From positions 12,365-76,364 of the forward strand of contig NZ_DJDT01000299.1 of assembly GCF_002432345.1 (NCBI RefSeq): 64,000 bases of DNA. Reading direction: 5' to 3'. Source of the stretch: Pedobacter sp. UBA5917 (lineage in GTDB: Bacteria > Bacteroidota > Bacteroidia > Sphingobacteriales > Sphingobacteriaceae). A program made the position numbers and the translations under genes. Shown one piece after another: positions 55,672 to 64,000 of this stretch. Positions within the stretch are counted from its first letter, which is position 1. Every line of letters begins with the position of its first letter. Under the pieces are notes generated by a model. That model was given only the letters and a program-made list of their open reading frames with translations, was not told the origin of the DNA and searched no databases.

Positions 55672-56913
55672 TTAAACGGTAGCGAAAAGATTCTCTTTAT
55701 AATATCCGTTTTCCAATTTTTCGGCTACTTCGCTAAAAGCATCCAAAGTACGCTGTACGTCTTCTAAAGTGTGCACTGCAGTTGGGATCAAACGTAACTC
55801 GATCATTCCCTTAGGGATTACCGGATACACTACGATTGAACAGAAAATACCATAATTTTCGCGCAGATCGAAAGTTAATGCCGTTGCATCAGAAAGTTCT
55901 CCTTTTAAGAAAACCGGTGTAACTACCGAATCGGTAACACCTAAATCGAAACCGCGTTCGCGTAAACCTTTCTGCAAGGTCATCGCAATTTCCCACAGTT
56001 TTTCTTTTAATTCAGGACGGCTTTTCAACAATTCCAAACGTTTTAACAAACCGATTACCATTGGCATAGGTAAAGCTTTGGCAAAAGTTTGCGAACGCAT
56101 GTTATATCTTAAATAATTGGTAATTTCTTCAGTAGAAGCTACAAAAGCGCCGATACCGGCCATTGATTTTGCGAATGTACCAAAGTAAACATCAATACCT
56201 TCGATGCAATCCTGGGCTTCGTGTGTACCTGCACCGGTTTTACCCATTGTACCAAAACCATGGGCATCATCAACGAGGATACGGAATTCGAAATCCTTTT
56301 TAAGGTCAACAATTTCTTTTAATTTACCCTGTGCGCCGCTCATCCCGAACACACCTTCGGTAATCAATAAAATACCACCGCCTGATTCCTGCGTTAATTT
56401 TGTGGCACGCTCCAACTGTTTGCGTGCACTTTCGATATCGTTGTGTTTATATACAAAACGTTTACCCATATGCAAACGCAAACCATCGATAATACAGGCG
56501 TGCGATTCTGCATCGTAAACAATTACATCGTTACGGTCAACAAGAGAATCAATAATTGATACCATGCCCTGATAACCATAATTTAATAAAAATGCATCGG
56601 GTTTACCCACAAAGGCTGCAAGCTCCTGTTCCAATTGCTCATGATATTTGGAGTTACCGCTCATCATACGGGCACCCATTGGGTATGCCATACCATATTT
56701 GGCTGCAGCTTCTTCATCAGCTTTTCTAACTTCAGGATGATTGGCTAAGCCTAAATAGTTGTTTAAACTCCAAACCAAGTGCTCTTTTCCTTTAAATTGC
56801 ATATGTGGTGCAATTTCTCCCTCTAATTTTGGAAATGAGAAATACCCATGAGACCATTTTTGGTGTTGACCAATCGGGCCCATGTGTTTTGCTATTTTAT
56901 CAAATATATCCAA
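55672..56913 (-). CDS. Alpha-oxoamine synthase-family PLP enzyme (serine palmitoyltransferase / AONS-like)
   Basis: 413 residues. YMPMGARMMSGN-like PMGARMMSGNSKYHEQLE, DAESHACIIDGLRLH, LVDDAHGFGTMGKTGAG and the PLP lysine in FGTFAKSMAGIGAFV define the family, which condenses an amino acid with an acyl thioester. Bacteroidota use such enzymes for sphingolipid or sulfonolipid bases as well as biotin. Substrate not decidable from sequence. The start is TTG 56913, supported by family-like MDIFDKIAKHMGPIGQ; ATG 56883 follows a perfect -7 box TATATTTG (56901-56908, minus) and is an alternative. Confidence 0.86.
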   Translation of the reverse strand: MDIFDKIAKHMGPIGQHQKWSHGYFSFPKLEGEIAPHMQFKGKEHLVWSLNNYLGLANHPEVRKADEEAAAKYGMAYPMGARMMSGNSKYHEQLEQELAAFVGKPDAFLLNYGYQGMVSIIDSLVDRNDVIVYDAESHACIIDGLRLHMGKRFVYKHNDIESARKQLERATKLTQESGGGILLITEGVFGMSGAQGKLKEIVDLKKDFEFRILVDDAHGFGTMGKTGAGTHEAQDCIEGIDVYFGTFAKSMAGIGAFVASTEEITNYLRYNMRSQTFAKALPMPMVIGLLKRLELLKSRPELKEKLWEIAMTLQKGLRERGFDLGVTDSVVTPVFLKGELSDATALTFDLRENYGIFCSIVVYPVIPKGMIELRLIPTAVHTLEDVQRTLDAFSEVAEKLENGYYKENLFATV

Positions 56914-57033
56914 TGTATTATCTGTTTTTTTATTATAAAAATTTTGCGAATTTAAGCTTTATTCGGCTTAAAATCAACCTACTTGAATCTTTTAGGTGTG
57001 AATTAACTATTTTAACACTCCAATTTTATGCCA

Positions 57034-57064
57034 AAAAAGCCCCGATGTTAAATCGGGGCTTTAA
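57034..57064 (-). terminator. Terminator after ftsZ
   Basis: AAAGCCCCGAT / ATCGGGGCTTT with T run, 19 nt after the ftsZ stop; ends the dcw transcript. Confidence 0.9.
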
Positions 57065-57082
57065 AATTATATTTGGTCTGTT

Positions 57083-58714
57083 CTAATCAACATTATCGTG
57101 CAAGAAAGAATTGTTCGGTCTGATCTCTGTACCGCCATCCTGATCGTTACTTAATGTAAAGCGGCTCACCTGCGATTCAGACGAGTGCTGTACCTGTTGT
57201 AACTGCATCTGTTTGCGTTTATAGGCTGGTTCATTTTCCAGTTCCTGTAAACCATTGGTGGTACGCAGTTTCATGCTCAGGTCTTTTAAGCGCAAAATAC
57301 GCTCTTTAGATTTCCTCAACTGCTCTTCCATTGATTCGTCGCTTTTATCATCGTCCAAACCAACAACAGGCATTTCAATTTCCGGTTCAGGTTCTGGCAT
57401 TGGAGGCATCTGCGCAACCGGTGTTTCGAACACAAAATTGGTTTCAGCCAATTTTACCTCAAACTCAAAACCGGTTTCTTTCGCTTCTTCAACCTGTGGC
57501 TCTTCTTCCATTAAGGTATGGCGAACCACATTGTTTTCAGGTTCCTGAATTTTCTGGCTTTCTGCTTTATTGAACATTCCACCAAAAAGATCTGCCTGCG
57601 AAACTTCTTCCTTGCTTTTTAAAACAGGCTCGTAAGATGGAACTGTTTTAGGTTGGATGAAAGAGTTTACTGCTTCTACAGGGCGAACCAATGGTGCTTC
57701 CTCTGGTGTTAAAAGTGATATTTTCTTTTTATTCTTTTCTTCTTTAACGCGTTCTTCCGAAGTTTGGAAACCGGTAGCGATAATGGTTACCGAAAGTTTA
57801 TCACTTAACGACTCATCGGTACAGTTACCCCAGATTAAATCTGCTGATAAACCCGCTTTTTCCTGGATGTAATCGGTAATGATCGAAACTTCATCCATGG
57901 TTACTTCACGTAAGCCAGAACTGATGTTCAATAAAATATAACGGGCACCTTCAATTTCACTATCTTTCAAAAGCGGAGAGGCCAAAGCACCTTCTACCGC
58001 CTGTAAAGCACGGTCTTCGCCTTCTGCAGCAAAGCTACCCATAATGGCTACACCGCTATCTTTCATAACGGTACGCACATCTTTAAAATCGACGTTTATA
58101 TAACCGGGAACAGTAATGATCTCTGCGATACCTTTTGCGGCGGTTGTTAAAATATCATCGGCCTGACCAAAGGCTGAGCCGAGGGTTAGGTTTCCAAAAA
58201 TTTCGCGCAAACGGTCGTTCGAGATCACCAGGTAAGAATCTACATATTTTTTCAATTCTTCCATACCCTCATCAGCCTGCAACCTACGTCTCTTTCCTTC
58301 GAAAGAAAAAGGAGTGGTAATGATGGCAACAGTTAAAATATCAAGTTCTTTAGCGGCTTTGGCAATGATCGGAGAAGCTCCTGTACCGGTACCACCACCC
58401 ATTCCTGCTGTAATAAAAAGCATTTTGGTGGTATTGCCCAGCATGGCCTTAATATCATCTATATTTTCTATCGCCGAGTTTTTACCAACCTCCGGGATAG
58501 ATCCGGCACCCATTCCTTCAGTTAAACTAGCACCTAACTGAACCTTGTTGGGTATAGGGCTAGATTCCAAAGCCTGAGCATCTGTATTACAAATAATAAA
58601 ATCCACACCAGTGATACCCGATAGGTACATATGGTTCACTGCGTTGCCGCCACCGCCCCCAACACCAATAACCTTGATGATTGAAGACTTATCTTTTAAC
58701 ATTTCGAACTGCAT
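57083..58714 (-). CDS. ftsZ: Cell division GTPase FtsZ
   Basis: 543 residues from ATG 58714 (MQFEMLKDKSSIIKVIGVG); a TTG at 58765 would add 17 residues before this family-typical start. Polymerising GTPase forming the Z ring. Core 1-320 has VGGGGGNAVNHM and the tubulin signature GGGTGTGA, plus the T7 loop region NVDFKDVRTVMKDSG. It is followed by an unusually long acidic/proline-rich linker (about 200 residues) and a C-terminal end EIRPNNSFLHDNVD. Downstream of ftsA with a spacer holding DnaA-box-like motifs. Confidence 0.97.
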   Translation of the reverse strand: MQFEMLKDKSSIIKVIGVGGGGGNAVNHMYLSGITGVDFIICNTDAQALESSPIPNKVQLGASLTEGMGAGSIPEVGKNSAIENIDDIKAMLGNTTKMLFITAGMGGGTGTGASPIIAKAAKELDILTVAIITTPFSFEGKRRRLQADEGMEELKKYVDSYLVISNDRLREIFGNLTLGSAFGQADDILTTAAKGIAEIITVPGYINVDFKDVRTVMKDSGVAIMGSFAAEGEDRALQAVEGALASPLLKDSEIEGARYILLNISSGLREVTMDEVSIITDYIQEKAGLSADLIWGNCTDESLSDKLSVTIIATGFQTSEERVKEEKNKKKISLLTPEEAPLVRPVEAVNSFIQPKTVPSYEPVLKSKEEVSQADLFGGMFNKAESQKIQEPENNVVRHTLMEEEPQVEEAKETGFEFEVKLAETNFVFETPVAQMPPMPEPEPEIEMPVVGLDDDKSDESMEEQLRKSKERILRLKDLSMKLRTTNGLQELENEPAYKRKQMQLQQVQHSSESQVSRFTLSNDQDGGTEIRPNNSFLHDNVD

Positions 58715-58793
58715 ATCTTTATGAATCAGTTGTTTAAAAATTTTTAAATTCTGTTCATTACTCAATGTAATATTAACACTTTTTCAACAGACG

Positions 58794-58840
58794 TTTTCCA
58801 CAACTGTTGATAATGTGGAAAACTCTTATTTTGTGGAAAA
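58794..58840. promoter_or_regulatory. Three DnaA-box-like 9-mers between ftsA and ftsZ
   Basis: TTTTCCACA at 58794-58802 and its complement TGTGGAAAA at 58814-58822 and 58832-58840. Each differs by one base from the consensus TTATCCACA. Regular spacing of 18-20 bp. Could be a DnaA-binding cluster regulating ftsZ, or chance in A/T-rich DNA. Confidence 0.4.
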
Positions 58841-58844
58841 ATAA

Positions 58845-60203
58845 TTAACTTTTTAAGTAATCTTCATCGCTCACATTCATATCATCCTGAATGAATGTTC
58901 TTGTTTTTGCTAATAATTTATCGAACAAACCTGGTCCGCGTTTCTCTTTTTCTTTTGCTGTTTTTGGTTTTTCGACAAAAACACCCGGTTGTTTCATTTC
59001 TTCTATCAACTCTTCGGCCTTTTGGATTCCTTTGATCAGCAAACCTACACTGGTTGCATACATCGGACTTTTCAGGTCATCGTAAATGGCTTTAGGCATA
59101 TCTTCGTATTTAGATAAATGCTCGTTCGGATAACCGATACGGCAATCTAAACCGGTTACATATTCAACCGCCTGTGATAGGTGTTTCAGCAATGCACCAC
59201 CACCGGTAATTACGATACCACCGATCAGTTTTTTCTCGTAGCCCGAAGATTTGATCTCGTAATAAACGTGCTCAATAATCTCCTCCATACGGGCCTGGAT
59301 TACATAAGCCAAATTTTTAACCGAAATTTCTTTTGGTTCGCGGCCACGTAAACCCGGTACGCAGATGATTTCGTTTTCTTTGTTCTCCTCAGCAAGTGCA
59401 GAACCAAAACGTGTTTTCAAAAGCTCGGCCTGATTGCGCATTACAGAGCAACCTTCCCTGATATCTTCGGTAACGCTATTGCCGCCAAAAGGGATAACCG
59501 CAGTATGACGGATAATACCTTCGTGGAAAATGGCAATATCGGTAGTACCACCACCAATATCAACCAATGCAATACCGGCTTCTTTCTCTTCCTCGCTCAA
59601 TACCGATTCAGAAGATGCCAAAGGCTCGAGGATTAAATCCTGGGTCTGCAAGCCTGCATTGTTAACACATTTGATGATATTTTTTACGGCCGTAACCTGA
59701 CCGGAAATGATATGGAAGTTGGCCTCAAGGCGTACCCCTGCCATACCGATCGGATCCTTGATTCCCGGTTCGTTATCGATGGTAAATTCCTGTGGCAATA
59801 CATGGATGATCTCTTCACCCGGCGGCATTACCAGTTTAAACATATCATCAATCAGCTTGTCGATATCTTTTTTACCGATTTCGTTGTTTAATTCTCTTCT
59901 TGTTAAAATTCCTCTGTGCTGTAAACTCTTAATGTGCTGACCAGCAATACCCACATTTACCACCTGTATTTCTACATTGGATTGTCCGCTTGCTACCTCA
60001 ACTGCTTGAGCGATGCCCTGTACGGTTTTTTGAATGTTAGAAACCACGCCACGTGTTACCCCCGCCGATTCTGCCTTGCCTATTCCTAAAATTTCAATCT
60101 TACCGTGCTGTGTTCTCCGACCAACGATGACACAAATTTTTGTAGTACCGATATCCAATCCTACTACAATGGGCGACTGACTGGTAAATTTTGCCTTGTC
60201 CAT
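58845..60203 (-). CDS. ftsA: Cell division protein FtsA
   Basis: 452 residues, actin-like ATPase that anchors FtsZ to the membrane. IVVGLDIGTTKICVIVG (12-28), phosphate-2 region VDIGGGTTDIAIF and adenosine motif GGIVITGGGALLKHL are present. SHS2 domain lies around 95-170. The C-terminal part beyond 400 is charged and ends DEDYLKS; an amphipathic helix seems to be in KRGPGLFDKLLAKTRTFI. Slightly longer than the E. coli protein (420). Confidence 0.96.
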   Translation of the reverse strand: MDKAKFTSQSPIVVGLDIGTTKICVIVGRRTQHGKIEILGIGKAESAGVTRGVVSNIQKTVQGIAQAVEVASGQSNVEIQVVNVGIAGQHIKSLQHRGILTRRELNNEIGKKDIDKLIDDMFKLVMPPGEEIIHVLPQEFTIDNEPGIKDPIGMAGVRLEANFHIISGQVTAVKNIIKCVNNAGLQTQDLILEPLASSESVLSEEEKEAGIALVDIGGGTTDIAIFHEGIIRHTAVIPFGGNSVTEDIREGCSVMRNQAELLKTRFGSALAEENKENEIICVPGLRGREPKEISVKNLAYVIQARMEEIIEHVYYEIKSSGYEKKLIGGIVITGGGALLKHLSQAVEYVTGLDCRIGYPNEHLSKYEDMPKAIYDDLKSPMYATSVGLLIKGIQKAEELIEEMKQPGVFVEKPKTAKEKEKRGPGLFDKLLAKTRTFIQDDMNVSDEDYLKS

Positions 60204-60208
60204 ATTCG

Positions 60209-61444
60209 TTAATTTTGCTGACTTTTATACTGTTTTTCTAGGGCTCTGATTTCTTTCTCTCTCGCTTCTCTCTCTTTTTTCAATTCAGCCGCAGATTTTG
60301 CCGTCTTTGGCTGTGTTGCTGCCGTTTGCTTCGGCTTTTCTTTTTTATCCGCTGGTTTTGTTTCCTTTGGTTTGGTTGCCGGTGTTACCGCCGGTTTTTT
60401 AATTTCTGTTTTAACCGGCTCAACTTTTTTAGGTGTTGGCTTTTTCGGTTCAGTTTTTTTTGGTTCGTCCTTTTTTGCTTCTATTTTTTTAGGCTCCACC
60501 TTTTTAGGTTCGGGCTTTTTAGGCTCTTCTCTTTCTGGCTCATCTGCCTCAGGGCGATCGTCCATCACGGCACCGATTGTATTCCTGATCAAAGAGTCGG
60601 TAACGTTCCGTTGTATCCTCAAACTATCGGCCGCCGAAAATGTTTTCGCTTTTTTTCCTAAACCTGTCGAATCCCTTTTTTCGCAAACAATCTGGTTGGT
60701 ATATTTAATATTGATGGTTTTATAAGTATCCCAACCTACTTGAGGCATTGCTTTTTTATAAAACAACAACAGGTTTTTCATTTTCTTTTCGAGCGAATCG
60801 GCATCACCCAAAATGATACGCTGATTGCCTACGCGGGGCACCAGTTCGATATCGTTTTTCTGATCAACCACAATCTGCTCAATCTGGGCCTCCCAAAGGG
60901 TATCTTTCTTGATAAACTGTGCCGTTTTATATAAATCTCTTGCCAATTGTGTGTGCAAAGTATCTACCCTGCTGCCAAAAACCTCGGTAATATGTCCGGT
61001 TGCCACCAGTACATTTGCAGTGAAGTTTGATGATATCGGCATTTTTAAACCATCGTTATCAATATAAAAATCCTGTCCGTTCTCATTCAGAATTCGGAGG
61101 ATTGGCTGCCGTTGTTTCACTTCAATATGCAGTACGCCATCCATATCTACATATACCTTGGCAAAGCCGATATAAGGGTTGGACTGCAGTTTTTTCTCGA
61201 TCTTATGGATATTGATATTTTCGAGATTGCGGCCTAAAAGTATGCCTTGATCTTCTTTTAAAATGGCATCGATCTCCTCACGTTCAATAAAATTATCGGC
61301 GCCCGGGATCAGTATTTTAATATCGGTACATTTAACGGTCTGCTTTTTTACATTGATGAAACCCAAAAGCACAACCACGCCTGCCAGGCTGATCAGCCAG
61401 GCAAAGCCGGTAAAAATTGCGCTCCAGTTTATCCGTTTAAGCAT
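60209..61444 (-). CDS. ftsQ: Cell division protein FtsQ with long Lys/Pro/Glu tail
   Basis: 411 residues: cytoplasmic start, one transmembrane helix (about 10-29), POTRA and FtsQ domains (about 35-270), then about 140 residues of low complexity, with repeated KKPEPKKVEPKK-type blocks ending KEIRALEKQYKSQQN. The tail should be in the periplasm and recalls the TonB spacer. The start codon overlaps the murC stop. Known role: scaffold of the divisome linking FtsA/Z to cell-wall enzymes. The tail is not seen in standard FtsQ. Confidence 0.9.
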   Translation of the reverse strand: MLKRINWSAIFTGFAWLISLAGVVVLLGFINVKKQTVKCTDIKILIPGADNFIEREEIDAILKEDQGILLGRNLENINIHKIEKKLQSNPYIGFAKVYVDMDGVLHIEVKQRQPILRILNENGQDFYIDNDGLKMPISSNFTANVLVATGHITEVFGSRVDTLHTQLARDLYKTAQFIKKDTLWEAQIEQIVVDQKNDIELVPRVGNQRIILGDADSLEKKMKNLLLFYKKAMPQVGWDTYKTINIKYTNQIVCEKRDSTGLGKKAKTFSAADSLRIQRNVTDSLIRNTIGAVMDDRPEADEPEREEPKKPEPKKVEPKKIEAKKDEPKKTEPKKPTPKKVEPVKTEIKKPAVTPATKPKETKPADKKEKPKQTAATQPKTAKSAAELKKEREAREKEIRALEKQYKSQQN

Positions 61445-62792
61445 TGTTTAATGTATTTTTTAATGGGTCGATTATGGTATCAATATCTCCCGCTCCTACT
61501 GTTAAAATTAATTCAGGTTTTGTGTCCTTAACATACTGGACCACAAAATCTTTTCCACATACTTTTTTATCTTTTAATGTAATTTTATCCAATAAAAACT
61601 GTGCATTTATTCCTTCAAGAGGCAATTCTCTTGCAGGATAAATCTCCAACAGCAACAGTTCATCAGCAGTGCTTAAAACTTTTGCAAATTCATCGGCAAA
61701 ATCTCTCGTCCGCGTAAACAGGTGCGGCTGGAAAATCACTGTTAGTTTTTTATCAGGATACAATTGACGTACCGCATCAAAACAGGCTTTCAACTCTTCA
61801 GGGTGATGTGCATAATCATCAATGTAAATCTGATTGCCGTTATCTACAATATATTCAAAGCGGCGTTTAACCCCTTTAAAGTTTGCAACTGCCTGTTTTA
61901 CTTTTTCGGCATCGATACCCAATTGTAAAGCAATGGCAATGGCAACAGTTGTATTTTCTACATTATGTTTGCCCGGAAGCATTAAACTGATATCTTTTAT
62001 ACTTTGCGTGGCATCCGTAAAATCGAAAACAAATTTCGATCCTTCTACCCTAAGGTTCTCGGCCCTTGCTGTAGCGGTTGAACTTGCAGCATAACTGATA
62101 CCATTTTCTAAAGGCAAACCTTCATGTGCATATAGTGTACCCTCTGCCTTAAGCTGTTTGGCAAATAGCCTGAACGATTCTTCCAAGTGGCTTTTATCTC
62201 CGTAGATATCCAAATGATCGGCATCCATCGAGGTAACCACAGCTAGATCAGGATGCAGGGTAAGGAAAGAACGATCATATTCATCTGCCTCTACTACCAC
62301 CACATTGTTATCGCCAAAAAGTACATTGCTATTATAGTTGCTGGTTATGCCACCCAAAAATGCGGTACAATCGTATCCGGTATCTTTTAAAATGTGTGCC
62401 ACAATAGATGAAGTGGTGGTTTTACCATGTGTACCGGCAACTGCAATGCAAAACATGCCCTTACTGATAATACCCAAAACCTCTGAACGCTTTTTAAGCG
62501 AAAACCCTTTATCGATAAAGTGATTTAAAATTTTCGAGTCTTTTGGAATTGCTGGCGTATATACCACCAAAGTATCTTCATGGTTATCCAAAAATGCACA
62601 TGGCAAAGAAGAATCCTCATCAAGGTAAGTAATTAAAATACCTTCCTGTTCTAATGTCTCGGTAAGTTTGGTGCGGGTTTTATCGTAACCACAAACCACC
62701 TGTCCGCGTTTAGCAAAATAACGGGCAAGCGCACTCATGCCGATACCACCGATACCTACAAAGAAAACCCTATTTATTTTACTCAATTCCAT
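61437..62792 (-). CDS. murC: UDP-N-acetylmuramate--L-alanine ligase
   Basis: 451 residues; adds L-Ala to UDP-MurNAc in peptidoglycan synthesis. FFVGIGGIGMSALARY (9-24) binds UDP, VAGTHGKTTTSSIVAHIL (about 117-134) is the ATP loop, and YDDYAHHPEELKA-like IYIDDYAHHPEELK plus IFQPHLFTRT complete the signature. Ends overlapping ftsQ; its start lies about 155 nt after murG. Confidence 0.97.
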   Translation of the reverse strand: MELSKINRVFFVGIGGIGMSALARYFAKRGQVVCGYDKTRTKLTETLEQEGILITYLDEDSSLPCAFLDNHEDTLVVYTPAIPKDSKILNHFIDKGFSLKKRSEVLGIISKGMFCIAVAGTHGKTTTSSIVAHILKDTGYDCTAFLGGITSNYNSNVLFGDNNVVVVEADEYDRSFLTLHPDLAVVTSMDADHLDIYGDKSHLEESFRLFAKQLKAEGTLYAHEGLPLENGISYAASSTATARAENLRVEGSKFVFDFTDATQSIKDISLMLPGKHNVENTTVAIAIALQLGIDAEKVKQAVANFKGVKRRFEYIVDNGNQIYIDDYAHHPEELKACFDAVRQLYPDKKLTVIFQPHLFTRTRDFADEFAKVLSTADELLLLEIYPARELPLEGINAQFLLDKITLKDKKVCGKDFVVQYVKDTKPELILTVGAGDIDTIIDPLKNTLNNA

Positions 62793-62806
62793 TTTTTTTT
62801 AAGCTA

Positions 62807-62948
62807 AAAGCAGAAAGACCAAAGCTTAAAGCTGCCTTTCTACCGTTTTATTTTTTTATTTTCTATAGCTTTAAGATTGCTTTCCCGAAACTCGGGATAA
62901 ACTGTACCTCGCAATAACGATTTGTCTTTGCTTTGGTCTTTCTGCTTT
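62807..62948. repeat. 19-bp inverted repeat pair flanking the murG-murC spacer
   Basis: AAAGCAGAAAGACCAAAGC at 62807-62825 and its exact complement at 62930-62948, with a CCCGAAACTCGGG hairpin in between. The right arm overlaps the murG stop codon. The spacer RNA could form one long hairpin or the unit may be a MITE-like insertion. Confidence 0.75.
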
Positions 62949-64000
62949 AATCTTTCAGCCTTATTAGTTTCAATACTTCGCCCGCAATAATTTCATCAGC
63001 CTGGGGCAGTGCCATTTTTCCTATATTTTCGGCAAGTTTTTCGCTTTGTTCTTTATTACTTAAAAGTTCTAAAGCTGCTTTAACTAACGTATCTTCAGCT
63101 GATCGGTCGTTAATTAAAAGTGCGGCTCCATTTTTCACCAAAGCCATGGCATTTTTGGTTTGATGATCTTCTGCCACATTGGGCGAAGGCACCAATATTA
63201 CCGGTTTTTTAATCAAACAAAGTTCTGCGATGGTTCCAGCTCCCGCCCTGCTGATGATTACATCTGCAGCGGCATAGGCAAGGTCCATTTTATTTAAAAA
63301 TTCGAGGATGCGAACGTTAGGATGATATTCAAGTCCTAATCTTTCGATAATCCCCTGGTAATAATATTTTCCGGTTTGCCAGATCAACTGCACATCCTGC
63401 GCAAGTATTTCGGGCAAATGTTTTTCAATCGCTTTATTGAGTGTACCTGCGCCCAAACTTCCGCCGGTAACCATAATGGTCTTTTTTAAAGGATCGAGTT
63501 TTAACAGCTCGGCACCCGCATGGTGTTTCCCTTTAATATCAACCACCTCTGTACGCACAGGGTTTCCGGTTTTCAAAATCCTTTCGGCAGGAAAAAACTG
63601 ATCCATCCCGTCAAAAGCAACACATATTTTTGATGCTTTTTTACCCAGCCATTTATTGGTAACCCCCGCATACGAATTCTGTTCCTGGATGAGGTACGGA
63701 ATCCCTTTTAAAGAGGCTGCATACAATAACGGACCTGATGCATAACCACCAACACCTACAACCGCATCGGGCTTAAAATCATTGATGATCTGTATAGCCC
63801 TACGCACACTACCGATTACCTTAAATGGAAGGGCGAGGTTTTTCACGATCGTACCACGCTGCATCCCACTGATATTTAAACCGATTATTTTGTATCCGGC
63901 AGCAGGAACTTTTTCCATTTCCATGCGGCCATTTGCGCCCACAAATAAGATTTCACAGGCTGGCACCAAGCGTTTTAACGCGTTGGCTATGGCTACGGCG
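62947..64000 (-). CDS. murG: UDP-N-acetylglucosamine--undecaprenyl-PP-MurNAc-pentapeptide transferase, N-terminus cut by window edge
   Basis: The frame is open to the right edge; the first visible residues are AVAIANALKRLVPACEILFVG, which normally follow the missing SGGGTGGHIFP loop. The remaining 350 residues contain VVGVGGYASGPLLYAA, YLIQEQNSYAG, TGGSLGAGTLNKAIE and the UDP-GlcNAc site RAGAGTIAELCLIKKPVILVP-like (RAGAGTIAEL). It makes lipid II on the inner face of the membrane. It is the first visible gene of the dcw run. Confidence 0.95.
   Translation of the reverse strand, partial: AVAIANALKRLVPACEILFVGANGRMEMEKVPAAGYKIIGLNISGMQRGTIVKNLALPFKVIGSVRRAIQIINDFKPDAVVGVGGYASGPLLYAASLKGIPYLIQEQNSYAGVTNKWLGKKASKICVAFDGMDQFFPAERILKTGNPVRTEVVDIKGKHHAGAELLKLDPLKKTIMVTGGSLGAGTLNKAIEKHLPEILAQDVQLIWQTGKYYYQGIIERLGLEYHPNVRILEFLNKMDLAYAAADVIISRAGAGTIAELCLIKKPVILVPSPNVAEDHQTKNAMALVKNGAALLINDRSAEDTLVKAALELLSNKEQSEKLAENIGKMALPQADEIIAGEVLKLIRLKD

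Noticed and set aside
60326..60725. Plus-strand frames of about 110 codons opposite ftsQ
   Set aside because: Mirror of the low-complexity Lys/Pro repeat tail; composition explains the lack of stops.

Overview
The window looks like a chromosome segment of a Bacteroidota bacterium of the Sphingobacteriaceae, most probably Pedobacter or a close relative. The evidence is: AT-rich spacers with Bacteroidota-type promoters (TTTG about 19-21 nt before TAnnTTTG), almost no Shine-Dalgarno sequences, PorP/SprF proteins with type IX secretion (T9SS) type B sorting domains, a TonB-dependent receptor with a carboxypeptidase-like N-domain, and the usual dcw order murG-murC-ftsQ-ftsA-ftsZ. No rRNA, tRNA, insertion sequence or CRISPR array was seen.

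Layout. 1-5.2 kb: sugar-kinase and glycolysis block (two BadF-type kinase paralogues, pfkA, gap) with a Nudix-type regulator whose catalytic box is degenerate. A palindrome GTGTA-N5-TACAC recurs before kinase 1, between regulator and pfkA, in an orphan promoter region at 5.56 kb and, in variant form, before the GH31/glgB operon at 32.1 kb; I read this as one regulon linking glucan breakdown to upper glycolysis. 5.8-11.1 kb: minus-strand accessory run of small secreted or unknown proteins, including a decayed gene copy. 11.1-12.5 kb: DeoR regulator and nucleotidase sharing three phased operators. 12.6-15.5 kb: a Cys/Gly-tailed membrane protein, a Crp/Fnr regulator and a sigma factor with region 2 only. 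15.5-25.5 kb: two head-to-tail copies of a four-gene surface cassette (large Ig-like protein, small Ig-like protein, DUF11 protein with T9SS type B domain, PorP/SprF). 25.9-32 kb: AAA ATPase with repeated palindromes at its promoter, glgB and a GH31 glucosidase. 32.4-39.3 kb: TonB receptor divergent from a penicillin-acylase-like hydrolase, a small membrane protein and a LuxE/PaaK-like enzyme.

39.3-45 kb: a probable zinc-homeostasis locus. Minus-strand operon: MerC-like protein, 54-aa lipoprotein, ABC ATPase, FtsX-type permease with a His-rich loop, three tandem DUF3299-like proteins, Fur/Zur regulator. Divergent from it is a COG0523 GTPase followed by a 58-aa zinc-ribbon protein; two GCAA-N5-TTGC palindromes lie between the divergent promoters. 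45-57 kb: LytS/LytTR-type two-component pair, tyrS, ACP phosphodiesterase, ligA, dapA, GNAT acetyltransferase, a Crp-AraC fusion regulator, a histone H1-like 58-aa protein and an alpha-oxoamine synthase. 57-64 kb: division/cell-wall cluster, with murG cut by the right edge.

The observations I rate highest are the duplicated secretion-linked cassette, the Nudix-type regulon with an orphan promoter, the zinc operon with three tandem DUF3299 copies, and the ATPase with iterated operators. All functional statements are from reading motifs by eye; no search was run.
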